Shown here piece after piece: positions 53,932 through 62,361 of a DNA stretch of 64,000 nt. Each line of letters opens with the position of its first letter. Within the stretch, counting starts at the first letter, position 1. The notes below the pieces were generated by a model. It did not search any database. It was given only the letters and a program-made list of their open reading frames with translations, and was not told the origin of the DNA. Origin of the DNA: JAOUEA01 sp963810915 (GTDB lineage: Bacteria > Actinomycetota > UBA4738 > HRBIN12); assembly GCA_963810915.1 (NCBI GenBank), contig CAWEPH010000006.1, positions 434,001 to 498,000 of the forward strand, given 5' to 3'. The position numbers and the translations under genes are program-made.

Positions 53932-55187
53932 AACGATGGCTCGCGATCGGGTGCACGTTGGGTCTGCTCGCAGCCGCGTGCACCTCCGGCTCCTCGTCGC
54001 CGCACGGCACGGTCGTGGTGGGCGCCGTCTACCCGTTGGGCGGCTCCCAGGGACCCGGAGGTATCGACGAGCACCGTGGGGTGCTCCTAGCCGCCGACCT
54101 CGCCAACCGAGACGGCGGGGTGAACGGCGCGTCGATCGAGGTGCGCTCGATCGACGCCGAAGGCCCCGACGCCGCGCCCGGCGCGGTCGCCGCGCTCGCC
54201 GACGACGGGGTCCGCCTCGTGCTCGGCAGCTACGGAAGCACGATCTCCGGCCCGGCCTCCACCGCGGCGGCGGACCGCGGCATGCTCTTCTGGGAGACGG
54301 GCGCGGTGGGCATGCTCCCCCCGGCTTCCGACCTCGGCGGCCTCACCTTCCGCGTGCCGCCCACCGGCGAGGTACTCGGACGCGCGGCGATCGCGTACAT
54401 CGCCGACCACGTGGCGCCGTCGCTGCACCGCGACCCGGCCTCCCTGCGCTACGCCATCTCCTACGTCGACGACGCCTACGGGGACTCGGTGGCGGGCGGC
54501 GCGCGCGCGGAGCTGAAGTCCCGGGGCCTTCACGACGTCGGCGACTTCGGCTACGACTTCCGCACGGTGGACATGCAACGGTTCGTCCACAAGGTCGCCG
54601 CTGCGAGACCGGACGTGCTCTTCGTCTCCGCCTATCTCGACGACGCGATCGCGCTCCGGCGCCAACTGGTGGCCCAGCACGTGCCGCTCTTGGCCAACAT
54701 CGGGACCTCGTCGAGTTACTGCATGCCGGCGTTCGGAGCCACGCTCGGCAAGGAAGCGGTGGGCGTGTACGCCTCGGACAAGCCCTCTGCCAGCGCGATC
54801 AACCCGGCGGGGCTGCGCCCGGAGGGGCGCGCGCTCCTGGAGCGCGCCAACGCCGCCTACTACGCGCGGTACGACACGGACATGAGCCCCGCGGCGCTCG
54901 CCGGGTTCTCCGGGGCATGGGCGCTGTTCACCGACGTGCTGCCGGCGTCGCCCTCGCTCGACCCCGCGGCCGTCGCGGACACGGCGCGCACCGTGGACCT
55001 GCCGCGCGGGAGCTTGCCCAACGGGAGCGGGCTGCGGTTCGGCGCGCTGGGCACGCCCGAGGCCGGCGACAACGTCGCCGCGGCCAGCGTGATCTGGGAA
55101 TGGGTCTCCCCCGGCCACGCCGCCGTGATCTGGCCTCCATCCTTCGCCACCCAGCCCATGGACCCCTCCGCCTCGGACGCGTGGTGA
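53928..55187 (+). CDS. Orphan periplasmic-binding lipoprotein (Leu/Ile/Val-binding type)
   Basis: The 419-residue precursor has a lipobox (LLAAACTSG, Cys18) and a type-I periplasmic-binding fold: VVVGAVYPLGGSQGPGGIDE, GVLLAADLANRDGGVNGASI, VRLVLGSYGSTISGPASTAA, AISYVDDAYGDSVAGGARAE, ARPDVLFVSAYLDDAIALRR. This is the Peripla_BP_6 architecture used by branched-chain amino acid ABC transporters. No ABC ATPase or permease genes are nearby, so it may serve as a sensor or act with distant permeases. It is part of the seven-gene coupled set, with ATGA and GTGA overlaps at each end. Confidence 0.82.
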   Translation: MKRWLAIGCTLGLLAAACTSGSSSPHGTVVVGAVYPLGGSQGPGGIDEHRGVLLAADLANRDGGVNGASIEVRSIDAEGPDAAPGAVAALADDGVRLVLGSYGSTISGPASTAAADRGMLFWETGAVGMLPPASDLGGLTFRVPPTGEVLGRAAIAYIADHVAPSLHRDPASLRYAISYVDDAYGDSVAGGARAELKSRGLHDVGDFGYDFRTVDMQRFVHKVAAARPDVLFVSAYLDDAIALRRQLVAQHVPLLANIGTSSSYCMPAFGATLGKEAVGVYASDKPSASAINPAGLRPEGRALLERANAAYYARYDTDMSPAALAGFSGAWALFTDVLPASPSLDPAAVADTARTVDLPRGSLPNGSGLRFGALGTPEAGDNVAAASVIWEWVSPGHAAVIWPPSFATQPMDPSASDAW

Positions 55188-55946
55188 GGCGTCGCGCCCT
55201 CGCCGGGAGCGCCCTCGGCATCATCGTTGCGTACGCGGCACTGGCCGCGTGGTCGGGTCACCTCTCGCCGCTCGCCCGAGGGCCGCTGCTCGACGGGCTC
55301 GGTCCGCCGCAGGCCTACCGATGGGTGAGCCCACCCCCGGACCTCGCGGCCACCAACGTCGCGCCGAGCAACCTCACCGGCTCGATGCCGCTCACGCCGA
55401 AGGGCGTGCTGGGCGCGTCGTTCGTGAGCTCGGACAGCCAGATCACGGTCATCGTGAAGGACGGAGCGATCGCGCCGCACGGCGGCGACACCTTGGTGTC
55501 GCTCGAGGCCACGCCGGTCGATGCCGCGACGCTCGCCCCACTCGAAGGGCGACCTCGAGCCCTTCGGGAACGCCTACCGGATCGCGTTCACCTACCTGCC
55601 CTCGAAGACGCGCGTGACGCAGCTGCGCGACCCGATCGACGTGTTGCTGGTCTATCCGTACACGGTGACGCTGCACGCCGCCCGACACGGGCTCTACGCC
55701 TCGCGTGACGGGAAGGCGTGGACCCGTTCGACGTCCCACGACCTCCTCGCCGCCTTCCAGGTGGAGGGGCCGGTCCCGGAGCCCGGCTTCGCGGTGGTGG
55801 GCGGCGTCCCCACGCCCGCGCCGGTGAGCACCTCGCCGACCGGCGGCGGCTCGACCAACGCGGTCGCGACGGGCCTCTTCGTCGTCGCCGGGGTGGCCCT
55901 GTTGGTGGGGATCGGCCTGGTGCTGCGCGGCCGGAAGCGAGGTTAG
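55184..55946 (+). CDS. Membrane-anchored exported protein, frameshifted (probable sequence error)
   Basis: The first frame, from GTG 55184, gives an N-terminal signal or anchor (ALAGSALGIIVAYAALAA) and PQAYRWVSPPPDLAATNVAP with a beta-rich domain up to DAATLAPLEG. It then turns into Arg-rich nonsense, while the +1 frame continues DLEPFGNAYRIAFTYLPSKT and ends with a Pro/Ser/Thr linker and a membrane helix with an RGRKRG anchor at TAG 55946. Removing one G of GGG 55547-55549 restores APLEGDLEPFGNAY. The product would be about 250 residues with both termini at the membrane. Function unknown; it is the last gene of the copper operon. Confidence 0.7.
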
Positions 55947-57147
55947 CCGCAGGCGGCGACGAGGAGCGGGTAGGGGTTCACCGCGTCCTCGATGATGGCG
56001 TAGCCGTACGCGCTCTCCGGCCACGTGCCGGGTGCCGGCATCACGTTGGGGTGGAACTCGAAGTGGTCGTGCGGCGTGCCCACCGCATCGCCCGTGTCGC
56101 CCACGTACCCGATCACGTCGCCCGCTTGCACGGGCCCGTTCGAGTTCGAAGAGTAGTGGTCGAGGTGCGCGTTGTAGACGGTGCCGTACCTGCCGCTCAC
56201 GAACACCACGTTGCCGCCGAGCGAGTTGTAGTCCGAGCGCGCGTAGCCGTCGAACGGCGCGACGATCTCGCGTGCCGTAGGGCGAGAGGATGTCGACGCC
56301 CTTGTGCAGGTGATAGCCGCCCGGCGTAGCGAGGGGCGCCGAACCCGTCGCCGTAGCTGCGCGGGCCGTCGACCGGGCATCGCTCGAGCACGTGCTCGTA
56401 GCCGGCCGGGAGCGGCACCGAGGCGTGACCGCCTCCGTACCCCTGCGATGCCGCCGCGCGCAGCTCCTGCTGGTACTGCGCGGAGACCTTCTTCTTGTAC
56501 CGCTCCGCCGCCGCCAGGTCCTGCTTGATCTGCGCGACCAGGCTCTGCTGCTCCTTCAGGCTCGCGTACACCTCGTCGCGCGCGGCCTGCGCCTTGGCCA
56601 CGAGGGTCCTCTGTTGGACCTGCAGCTGCTGCAGCCGTTTGAGCTGGTAGTCGAGCTCGTTGCGGGTGTTCTGCACCGTGGTCGCGAGGTCGGCGTCGCT
56701 CTGCGCCACCGCGTCCACGTACTCGAGACGGTCCGAGAGCTCGGCCAGAGAGGACGAGCCGACGATGAACGCGAAGTTCTGGCCGGGTCCGCCGATGAAC
56801 GCCTGCACCGCCCGGTCGTTCAGGAGCCCGACCGTCTCCTGGTACTTCTGCTTGGCGGCTTCGCTCTGCTGCTGCGTCGTCAGGAGCTGCGACGTGGTCT
56901 GCTCGAGGGCGGCCGCCGCATCGTCGAACGCGGCCTGCTTCTCGGCGAGCCCGGACTGGAGGGCGCCCAGGCGCTGCTGCGCGGCCTTCACGTCGTCGAG
57001 GTACTTCTGGACCTTCGCTTCGGCGCTGGCGACGTCCCCCTTGGACGTTGCATCGGCTCCGCCGGCGAGCATGACGACGCACGCGAGCGCCGTTGCGACC
57101 GCGAGGAATCGAGACGCGATGGGGAAGCGCGTGAGCGATCTCGTCAT
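55943..57147 (-). CDS. M23 peptidase with coiled-coil arm, frameshifted twice (probable sequence error)
   Basis: From ATG 57147 the frame gives a signal peptide and a long coiled coil (about 35-235, VQKYLDDVKAAQQRLGALQS), then GYEHVLERCPVDGPRSYGDG. At 56320-56322 an extra G/C base shifts the frame; the next frame reads GYHLHKGVDILSP with the zinc motif HxxxD, and a second extra base at 56280-56282 shifts it again to TAREIVAPFDGYARSDYNSL and TPHDHFEFHPNVMP (HxH). Joined, this is an EnvC/NlpD-like M23 endopeptidase that cuts peptidoglycan crosslinks. Both shifts sit in three-base G/C runs. Its stop overlaps the convergent gene at TTAG. Confidence 0.78.
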
Positions 57148-57281
57148 GGGGAAGTCCCTACCCTACCCACCTCGATGGCCTTGTTGGCAACCCTCGGGCG
57201 GTACAGGGTAGCCTGCGCCCGGCCCACCCGGGATACAACCATCCTCGGCGCGGCTCGCGACCTGCTTGAGGCCCGGGCTCG

Positions 57282-60200
57282 CTATCCGCGCAGGTGGATG
57301 ACCGTTTCCGGCTCCTCGAACGCCTGCTGCCAGCCGTGATCCTCGAGGGTCCTTCGCGCCCACGCGACCTGTTCCGCGCCCCCCGCGGCCTCGTCCCCGA
57401 AGAGGCGTGCCGTCCACCACACCTGCGCCGCGAAGGGGTTCGCCACACCGCGCGGAGGCCGCTCCTCCTCCATGGCCGCAACGGATTTCGCTCGCGCCGT
57501 CTCCTCATCACCTTCGGCGAGCGCCAAGACGGCCTCGGCCGAGAGCAGGGCGGCCTCGGATCCGGGTTCGCCCTCGGCGAGGCGTGCCGCGGGGTCGCCC
57601 AGCACCGACCGAGCGGAGGACGTGTCGTGCCGCAGCGCGAGGATGCGGGCGAGCTCCGCCGCCGTCCACGTGACGAGCGCCCGCTCGTTCAGGTCCCTGC
57701 ACAGGAGGAACGCCTCACGCAGGTCGCGCTCCGCCTCCTCCAGACGACCCGCCATTCGATGGATCACGCCCCGATCACCCAATGCGCTCGCCAGCTCCCA
57801 ACGTGCGCCCAACTCGCGGAGGATGCCGGTGGCGGCCTCCGAGTGCTCGAGCGCCTCCTCCAGCCGCATGAGTCGCCGCATCGACGACGCGACCGTCTCG
57901 TGCGCGACCGCCGACGTGAAGGCTTGGCCGCCTTCCTCCGCGACGGCGAGGGCCTCGAGACCGACCTCCAGCGCCTCGACCTCGTCGCCCGCGGGCGAGA
58001 TCACGTTGGCGAGGCCCACGAGCGCCCGGGACTCGGCCCATGCGTCACGACGCGGTCCCGAGCGCGCAACCGCCAACGCCTCGCGGAACATCGCCTCGGC
58101 GCGGTCCAGGTCGTTCCGCCAGAACGGGACCCACCCCGACATCAACAGGGTGCGCGCGAGCGTGTACGGATCGCCGAGGCGTCGGGCGGCGTCCAGGGCG
58201 CGATCGAACAGCGCGCCGGCCTCCAGGTCGTCCCCGCGGATCGTGAGCATGATGTCGGCAAGGAACCGGGAGGCGTGCGCACATACCCGGTCGCTCTCCT
58301 CGCCGGCGATGGCGAGGGCCTGGTGGAAGGCTTCCTCGGCCGCGTCGAATTCTCCGAGCCAGTACCGGCTCTCCCCCAGCATCGAGAGGATCCAGGCCTC
58401 CCGCTCACCCCACGTGTCCTGCGGGCCGCACAGGGCGAGAGCGCGCTCGTAGAGGTCGGCAGCGGACCGGGACTCGATGCGCATCCGCGCCAGGTTCCCC
58501 GCGTGTGCCAGAGCCTCGGCCGCGCGCTCGGCGAGCGTCCGGTCGCGCGGGTTGAGGTCGAGGGCCGCGAGGGCCGCCTGCTCGAGATGGAACGCGATCG
58601 TTCGCGGATACCGGTCCAGCGCCTCCTCGGAGAGCTTGTTCGCCACGCGCAGGTGCAGCCGCTGGCGCTCGCGCTTGGCGAGCGAGTCGTAGGCGACGTC
58701 TCGCAACACATCGCTGCCGAAGCGCCAGACGTTGGGCCGTTCCTCGTCGCGCACGAGGAGTTCCTCCCCCTCCGCCTCGGCCAGGAGCTCCTTGCGCGGC
58801 TCCACCAGGAGGGACAGCTCGTCGAGGTCGAAGCGGCCGCGCGGGAAGACGCTCGCCCGCCGCACGAGCTCGCGCGCCTGCGGCGTCAGCTGGTCGATGC
58901 GCGCCGCGACCACCGCCTGGACGGTGGCGGGCAGCATCTGCCCCGGCGAGGTGGGACCCCACGCCCAGGTCGGGAGCCTCTGCTCGTCGCGGCGGAGCAT
59001 GCCGGTGATCTCCACGATGAAGAACGGGTTCCCGCCGGCATGCTGGGCGACGCGCTCGGCGTCGGGGTGCGTGAGGTCTCCCGTCATCAGGGCCAGTTCC
59101 GTGGCATGGGCGAGCGTGAGGGGCTCGACCCAAAGGGTGACCGCGTCGGCCAGCCCGCCGGCCCAGTTGGGACGCTGCTCGAGGAACTCCCAGCGGGCCA
59201 CGCACACCATCATCAGCGGCACCTTGCGGGCTTCCTTGGCGAGTTGCTCGATCAGGTCGAGCAGGAGCGGGTCCGCCTCATGGAGATCCTCGAAGACGAG
59301 CACGACTGGTCCGTCCGACGCGAGCCCGGTGAGCATGGCCAGGATGCCGCTGCGGACCTCCGCCGCGTGGTAGCGGTTCTCCTGGCTCCCCTCCTCCCCG
59401 AGACCCAGCGTGAACCCCAACCGCCGCACCGCCCGGTCGACCTCGTCGCGCTCCACCCAGCCGGCCACGATCTCGCGGAGGCGTTCGAGGACCCGCTCCT
59501 CCGGAGCGTCGCGTTCCTCCCCGATCTCCCGGTAGACCATCTGGGCGAGCGGCCAGAACGTGACCTCCTCCTCGAAGGGGCTCGAGCGACCGGAGAGCAC
59601 CTTCACCTCCTCGGGCAGGGTGCCGAGGAACTCCTCCACGACCCGGCTCTTGCCGATCCCCGGCTCCCCCAGCAGCGTCACGACGTGGGCGCGCCCTCGC
59701 TCCCGGACCCGCTCGAAGGTGTCCCCCAGCAGCGCCATCTCCCGCAGGCGGTCCACGAGCGGGATCGACTTCCGCGTCCCTCCTCCGGTCAGCGCGATCA
59801 CCGGCCACGCCGCGATCTCGTCGTCGAACCCCTTGGCCTCGATCGAGCGCATCGGCCCGTACTCCACGGAGCCCACCGTGAGCTGGTGCGTGGTCTCCCC
59901 AACGAGGATCTCGCCCGGCGCGGCTGCCTGCTGGAGCCGGGCACCGATGTTCACCTCCGCGCCGATCACGAGGTTGCGGTCGGTTGCCGTGCCGACCGCC
60001 ACACGCCCGGTGTTCACCCCGATCCGCACCTCCATGGGCATCGGCAGGCCGAGCCGAGCCTGCAGGCGCGCCGTGCGGTCCACGGCGGCCAGGGCCGCGC
60101 GGATCCCGCGCTGGGCGTCGTCGTCGTGGAGGGTGGGGACCCCGAACACGCCGAGCACGGAATCACCGATGAATCCCTCCGCACGTCCACCCAGCACCGT

Positions 60201-60449
60201 GATCTCGTCGGTGACGGCGCCGTGGAACGCGGCGAGGACCTCCCGGTAGCGCTCCGGGTCGAGCCGGGCGGCGAGCTCGGTGGAGGCGGCGAGGTCCACG
60301 AACACCACCGTCACGATCCGTCGTTCCGACGCGGGCGACACGGAGACGGGGGCTCCGCAATTCGGACAGAACCGTGCGTGCGGCGGCAGCGGCTCCCCGC
60401 AGCGTGGACAGGTCTCGGCGCTCACCGCGCAAGCATAAGTGGCCGCCAT
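57282..60449 (-). CDS. Class III nucleotide cyclase / AAA ATPase / TPR regulator
   Basis: The 1055-residue protein has a zinc ribbon (C14, C17, C28, C31), a class III cyclase domain (about 44-190: VTVVFVDLAASTELAARLDP with metal Asp, GRAEGFIGDSVLGVFGV with the second metal Asp, VRIGVNTGRVAVGTAT), an AAA_16 ATPase with Walker A LLGEPGIGKSRVVEEF and Walker B VVLVFEDLHEADPLLLDLI, and a long TPR region (about 640-1030). Such proteins are LuxR/MalT-like signal switches without a DNA-binding end. It should make cAMP or cGMP if active, with ATPase and TPR as sensor parts. It lies 134 bases from the M23 gene. ATG 60449 is the earliest start; a GTG at about 60422 is an alternative. Confidence 0.85.
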   Translation of the reverse strand: MAATYACAVSAETCPRCGEPLPPHARFCPNCGAPVSVSPASERRIVTVVFVDLAASTELAARLDPERYREVLAAFHGAVTDEITVLGGRAEGFIGDSVLGVFGVPTLHDDDAQRGIRAALAAVDRTARLQARLGLPMPMEVRIGVNTGRVAVGTATDRNLVIGAEVNIGARLQQAAAPGEILVGETTHQLTVGSVEYGPMRSIEAKGFDDEIAAWPVIALTGGGTRKSIPLVDRLREMALLGDTFERVRERGRAHVVTLLGEPGIGKSRVVEEFLGTLPEEVKVLSGRSSPFEEEVTFWPLAQMVYREIGEERDAPEERVLERLREIVAGWVERDEVDRAVRRLGFTLGLGEEGSQENRYHAAEVRSGILAMLTGLASDGPVVLVFEDLHEADPLLLDLIEQLAKEARKVPLMMVCVARWEFLEQRPNWAGGLADAVTLWVEPLTLAHATELALMTGDLTHPDAERVAQHAGGNPFFIVEITGMLRRDEQRLPTWAWGPTSPGQMLPATVQAVVAARIDQLTPQARELVRRASVFPRGRFDLDELSLLVEPRKELLAEAEGEELLVRDEERPNVWRFGSDVLRDVAYDSLAKRERQRLHLRVANKLSEEALDRYPRTIAFHLEQAALAALDLNPRDRTLAERAAEALAHAGNLARMRIESRSAADLYERALALCGPQDTWGEREAWILSMLGESRYWLGEFDAAEEAFHQALAIAGEESDRVCAHASRFLADIMLTIRGDDLEAGALFDRALDAARRLGDPYTLARTLLMSGWVPFWRNDLDRAEAMFREALAVARSGPRRDAWAESRALVGLANVISPAGDEVEALEVGLEALAVAEEGGQAFTSAVAHETVASSMRRLMRLEEALEHSEAATGILRELGARWELASALGDRGVIHRMAGRLEEAERDLREAFLLCRDLNERALVTWTAAELARILALRHDTSSARSVLGDPAARLAEGEPGSEAALLSAEAVLALAEGDEETARAKSVAAMEEERPPRGVANPFAAQVWWTARLFGDEAAGGAEQVAWARRTLEDHGWQQAFEEPETVIHLRG

Positions 60450-60470
60450 GACGGCACCGTGACGGGAAGA

Positions 60471-60821
60471 TCAGCCGGCGACGTACTCGATCAGCTGCAA
60501 GGGGTTGCCGTCCGGATCACGGAAGGTGGCGAACCGCGCGAAGCCGGGGACCTCGCCCACCTGATCGTCGAACCGAACGCCACGGGACTCGAGCTGCCAG
60601 CGTGCGGCCTCGAGGTCCGCGACGCGGAAGACCGCCGTCGCGCCACCTTCCTCCCCGCGCTCACTGCCGTGCAACGCCAGGCGCACGGGCCCCGCGTCGA
60701 ACTCCGCCCATTCGTTCCCATCACGGCGGAGCAAGGTGAGGTCCAGCAGGTCGGCGTAGAAGGCCACGGCCGCGTCCATGTCGCGGACCCAGTAGTAGAC
60801 GTGGTCGAGCGGACCGATCAC
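60471..60821 (-). CDS. VOC-family (glyoxalase/bleomycin-resistance-like) protein
   Basis: The 116-residue single-domain protein begins VIGPLDHVYYWVRDMDAAVA with the first metal His, continues FYADLLDLTLLRRDGNEWAE and VRLALHGSE, and ends GFARFATFRDPDGNPLQLIE with the second His/Glu, the vicinal-oxygen-chelate pattern. The substrate is unknown; similar proteins act as lactoylglutathione lyase, dioxygenase or antibiotic-binding proteins. GTG 60821 overlaps the stop of the PH-domain gene (GTGA). The longer upstream open frame is not part of this domain. Confidence 0.85.
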   Translation of the reverse strand: MIGPLDHVYYWVRDMDAAVAFYADLLDLTLLRRDGNEWAEFDAGPVRLALHGSERGEEGGATAVFRVADLEAARWQLESRGVRFDDQVGEVPGFARFATFRDPDGNPLQLIEYVAG

Positions 60822-61528
60822 GGCTGGCCCAGGATCTTCGCCTTCTGCGCCTGGAACTCCTCCTCCGTCAAGACCCCGCGGGCGCGCAGGTCGGCCAGCC
60901 GCTCGAGCTCGGTGGTCACGTTGGGAGCCGCGGGGCTCGCGGCGGGCGTGACGGGCGCTGGCGGGGTCGGCGCGGAAGGGGCGGGCGGCGTGGAGGGGGC
61001 CTGCGGTTGAACGGCCGCCGCCGCCGCGGCCGTTCGCATCGTCTGGTGCTGATCGACCTCGCTCGCCTGGTAGATCTCTCGCTGGACCTCCTCCGGATGC
61101 CTGATGAACGAGAACTCGTTGCGGCCGGTCTCGCTGGCGGACTGGATCACGAGCGTCCCCGCGCCCACGATGCGCTCGAACAGACCCTGCTCGAACCGGA
61201 CGTCGTTGATCTTGTCCAGAGGGATCTCCATCGAGCGCTTCGCGATGAACCCCTCGCGATGGATCACGCGGCTCGTGGTCACGACGAAGTTGGAGGTCAC
61301 CCACCATACGAATCGACGCACCGGGTAGAGGATCATCAGCCCCAGCCAGGCGATCCAGACGACCGCCGTGAGCGCTCCGTTGTCGACGGGCCCGACCGTG
61401 GTGAGCCACCCGGCGAAGAGCGTCGCGCCGACCGCCACGAGAGCGGGGAGCGCGATCGCGACCCAGTGGGGTCGCAACTCGGTGACGATGTCCTCGCCGG
61501 GGATCAGGAGCTTGCGTGGGAACGCCAT
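60818..61528 (-). CDS. PH-domain membrane protein with C-terminal SHOCT motif
   Basis: The 236-residue protein has an N-terminal cytosolic stub, two membrane helices (about 22-42, 50-68) and a YdbT/YdbS-type bacterial PH domain (about 70-150: VTTSRVIHREGFIAKRSMEI, FERIVGAGTLVIQSASETGR). An Ala/Pro-rich linker leads to a SHOCT segment (ELERLADLRARGVLTEEEFQ, AQKAKILGQ) at the end. SHOCT motifs are short oligomerisation modules. It is likely involved in membrane protein assembly. ATG 61528 fits, and its stop overlaps the VOC gene. Location between birA and the VOC gene suggests no direct link. Confidence 0.85.
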   Translation of the reverse strand: MAFPRKLLIPGEDIVTELRPHWVAIALPALVAVGATLFAGWLTTVGPVDNGALTAVVWIAWLGLMILYPVRRFVWWVTSNFVVTTSRVIHREGFIAKRSMEIPLDKINDVRFEQGLFERIVGAGTLVIQSASETGRNEFSFIRHPEEVQREIYQASEVDQHQTMRTAAAAAAVQPQAPSTPPAPSAPTPPAPVTPAASPAAPNVTTELERLADLRARGVLTEEEFQAQKAKILGQP

Positions 61529-61566
61529 GCGCGCACGGTACCCCGAGCCCGTAGGGGCGACAACCG

Positions 61567-62322
61567 TCAGCGCAGGTGCATGACCTCCCCGGAGATGACG
61601 GTCACGGGACCGCGATCCGTCTCCATGATCAGGCCGCCGTGTGGATCCAAGCTGGTCGCGATGCCGCGGACGACCCCGTCGCCCGCGAGGGCAGCCTCGA
61701 CTCGGCGGCCGAGGGTGGCGGACACCCGAGACCACCGGTCCACGACGTCGGCGCCGAACCCCGGCGTCCCGGGGCGGTACCCATCGCGGAAGGTGCGGAG
61801 GAACCCCTCGAGCAGCGCGAGCGGGTCCACGTCGATGCCGAGCCCGCGGGCGCCGGGCACACCGCCGGGAGGCTCCAAGTTCACGCCCGCGCCCAAGATC
61901 GCGTAGCGGAGCCGCCCCCCGGCCACGGCCGAGTCCATGAGGATGCCGCCCACCTTCCCACCCTCGCTCAGGAGGTCGTTGGGCCACTTGCACCGGATCT
62001 CGGCGCCGGTCACGGCCCTCGCCGCCTCGGCCATCGAGGCGCCCGCCAAGATGGGCAAGAGGCCGGCGTCGGCCGGCTCGAGGGATGGCCGCAGCACGAC
62101 GCTGAACAGGAGGGCGGCACCCGGCCGATCCTCCCACGACCGCCCGAGTCGGCCCTGGCCGTCCGTCTGGTGGCCGGTGGCCGCGAGCGTCCACTCGGGC
62201 GCACCGGCTTCCGCTCGGGCCCGGGCCGCCGCGTTGGTGGAGCCGGTAGTCTCATCCCACTGCGCGGGAGCCGCGCATCCCGCGGCCACGAGCACGCGTT
62301 CCAGATCGGCCGTCGTCGTCAT
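61567..62322 (-). CDS. birA: Biotin--[acetyl-CoA-carboxylase] ligase (BirA)
   Basis: The 251-residue enzyme activates biotin to biotinyl-AMP and attaches it to a lysine of carboxylase carrier proteins. It has WDETTGSTNAAARARAEAGA, the GQGRLGRSWEDRPGAALLFS biotin loop (GRGRRG type), IRCKWPNDLLSEGGKVGGIL with the catalytic Lys and LGAGVNLEPP. There is no N-terminal helix-turn-helix, so it is a non-repressor (group I) ligase. It is divergent by 39 bases from the alpha-subunit gene whose Lys540 it should modify. Length fits (about 250). Confidence 0.92.
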   Translation of the reverse strand: MTTTADLERVLVAAGCAAPAQWDETTGSTNAAARARAEAGAPEWTLAATGHQTDGQGRLGRSWEDRPGAALLFSVVLRPSLEPADAGLLPILAGASMAEAARAVTGAEIRCKWPNDLLSEGGKVGGILMDSAVAGGRLRYAILGAGVNLEPPGGVPGARGLGIDVDPLALLEGFLRTFRDGYRPGTPGFGADVVDRWSRVSATLGRRVEAALAGDGVVRGIATSLDPHGGLIMETDRGPVTVISGEVMHLR

Positions 62323-62324
62323 TT

Positions 62325-62341
62325 GACTCCCCCTCGGAGTC
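62325..62341. promoter_or_regulatory. Dyad in the 39-base divergent gap between birA and the carboxylase gene
   Basis: GACTCC-CCCTC-GGAGTC is a perfect six-base inverted repeat with a five-base spacer. It occupies nearly half of the 39 bases that separate the divergent start codons of birA and the alpha subunit, so it could be a shared operator or a leader hairpin. Confidence 0.35.
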
Positions 62342-62361
62342 CGGAGAGTATCGCGAACCAC

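Noticed and set aside
57148..57281. c-di-AMP or other riboswitch upstream of the M23 gene
   Set aside because: Cell-wall hydrolases often have such leaders, but I could not match the conserved riboswitch core here.
57294..61010. Open frame of 1238 codons opposite the cyclase-ATPase gene
   Set aside because: It crosses two other genes and gives low-complexity Arg/His/Gly sequence; the minus-strand genes carry complete domains.
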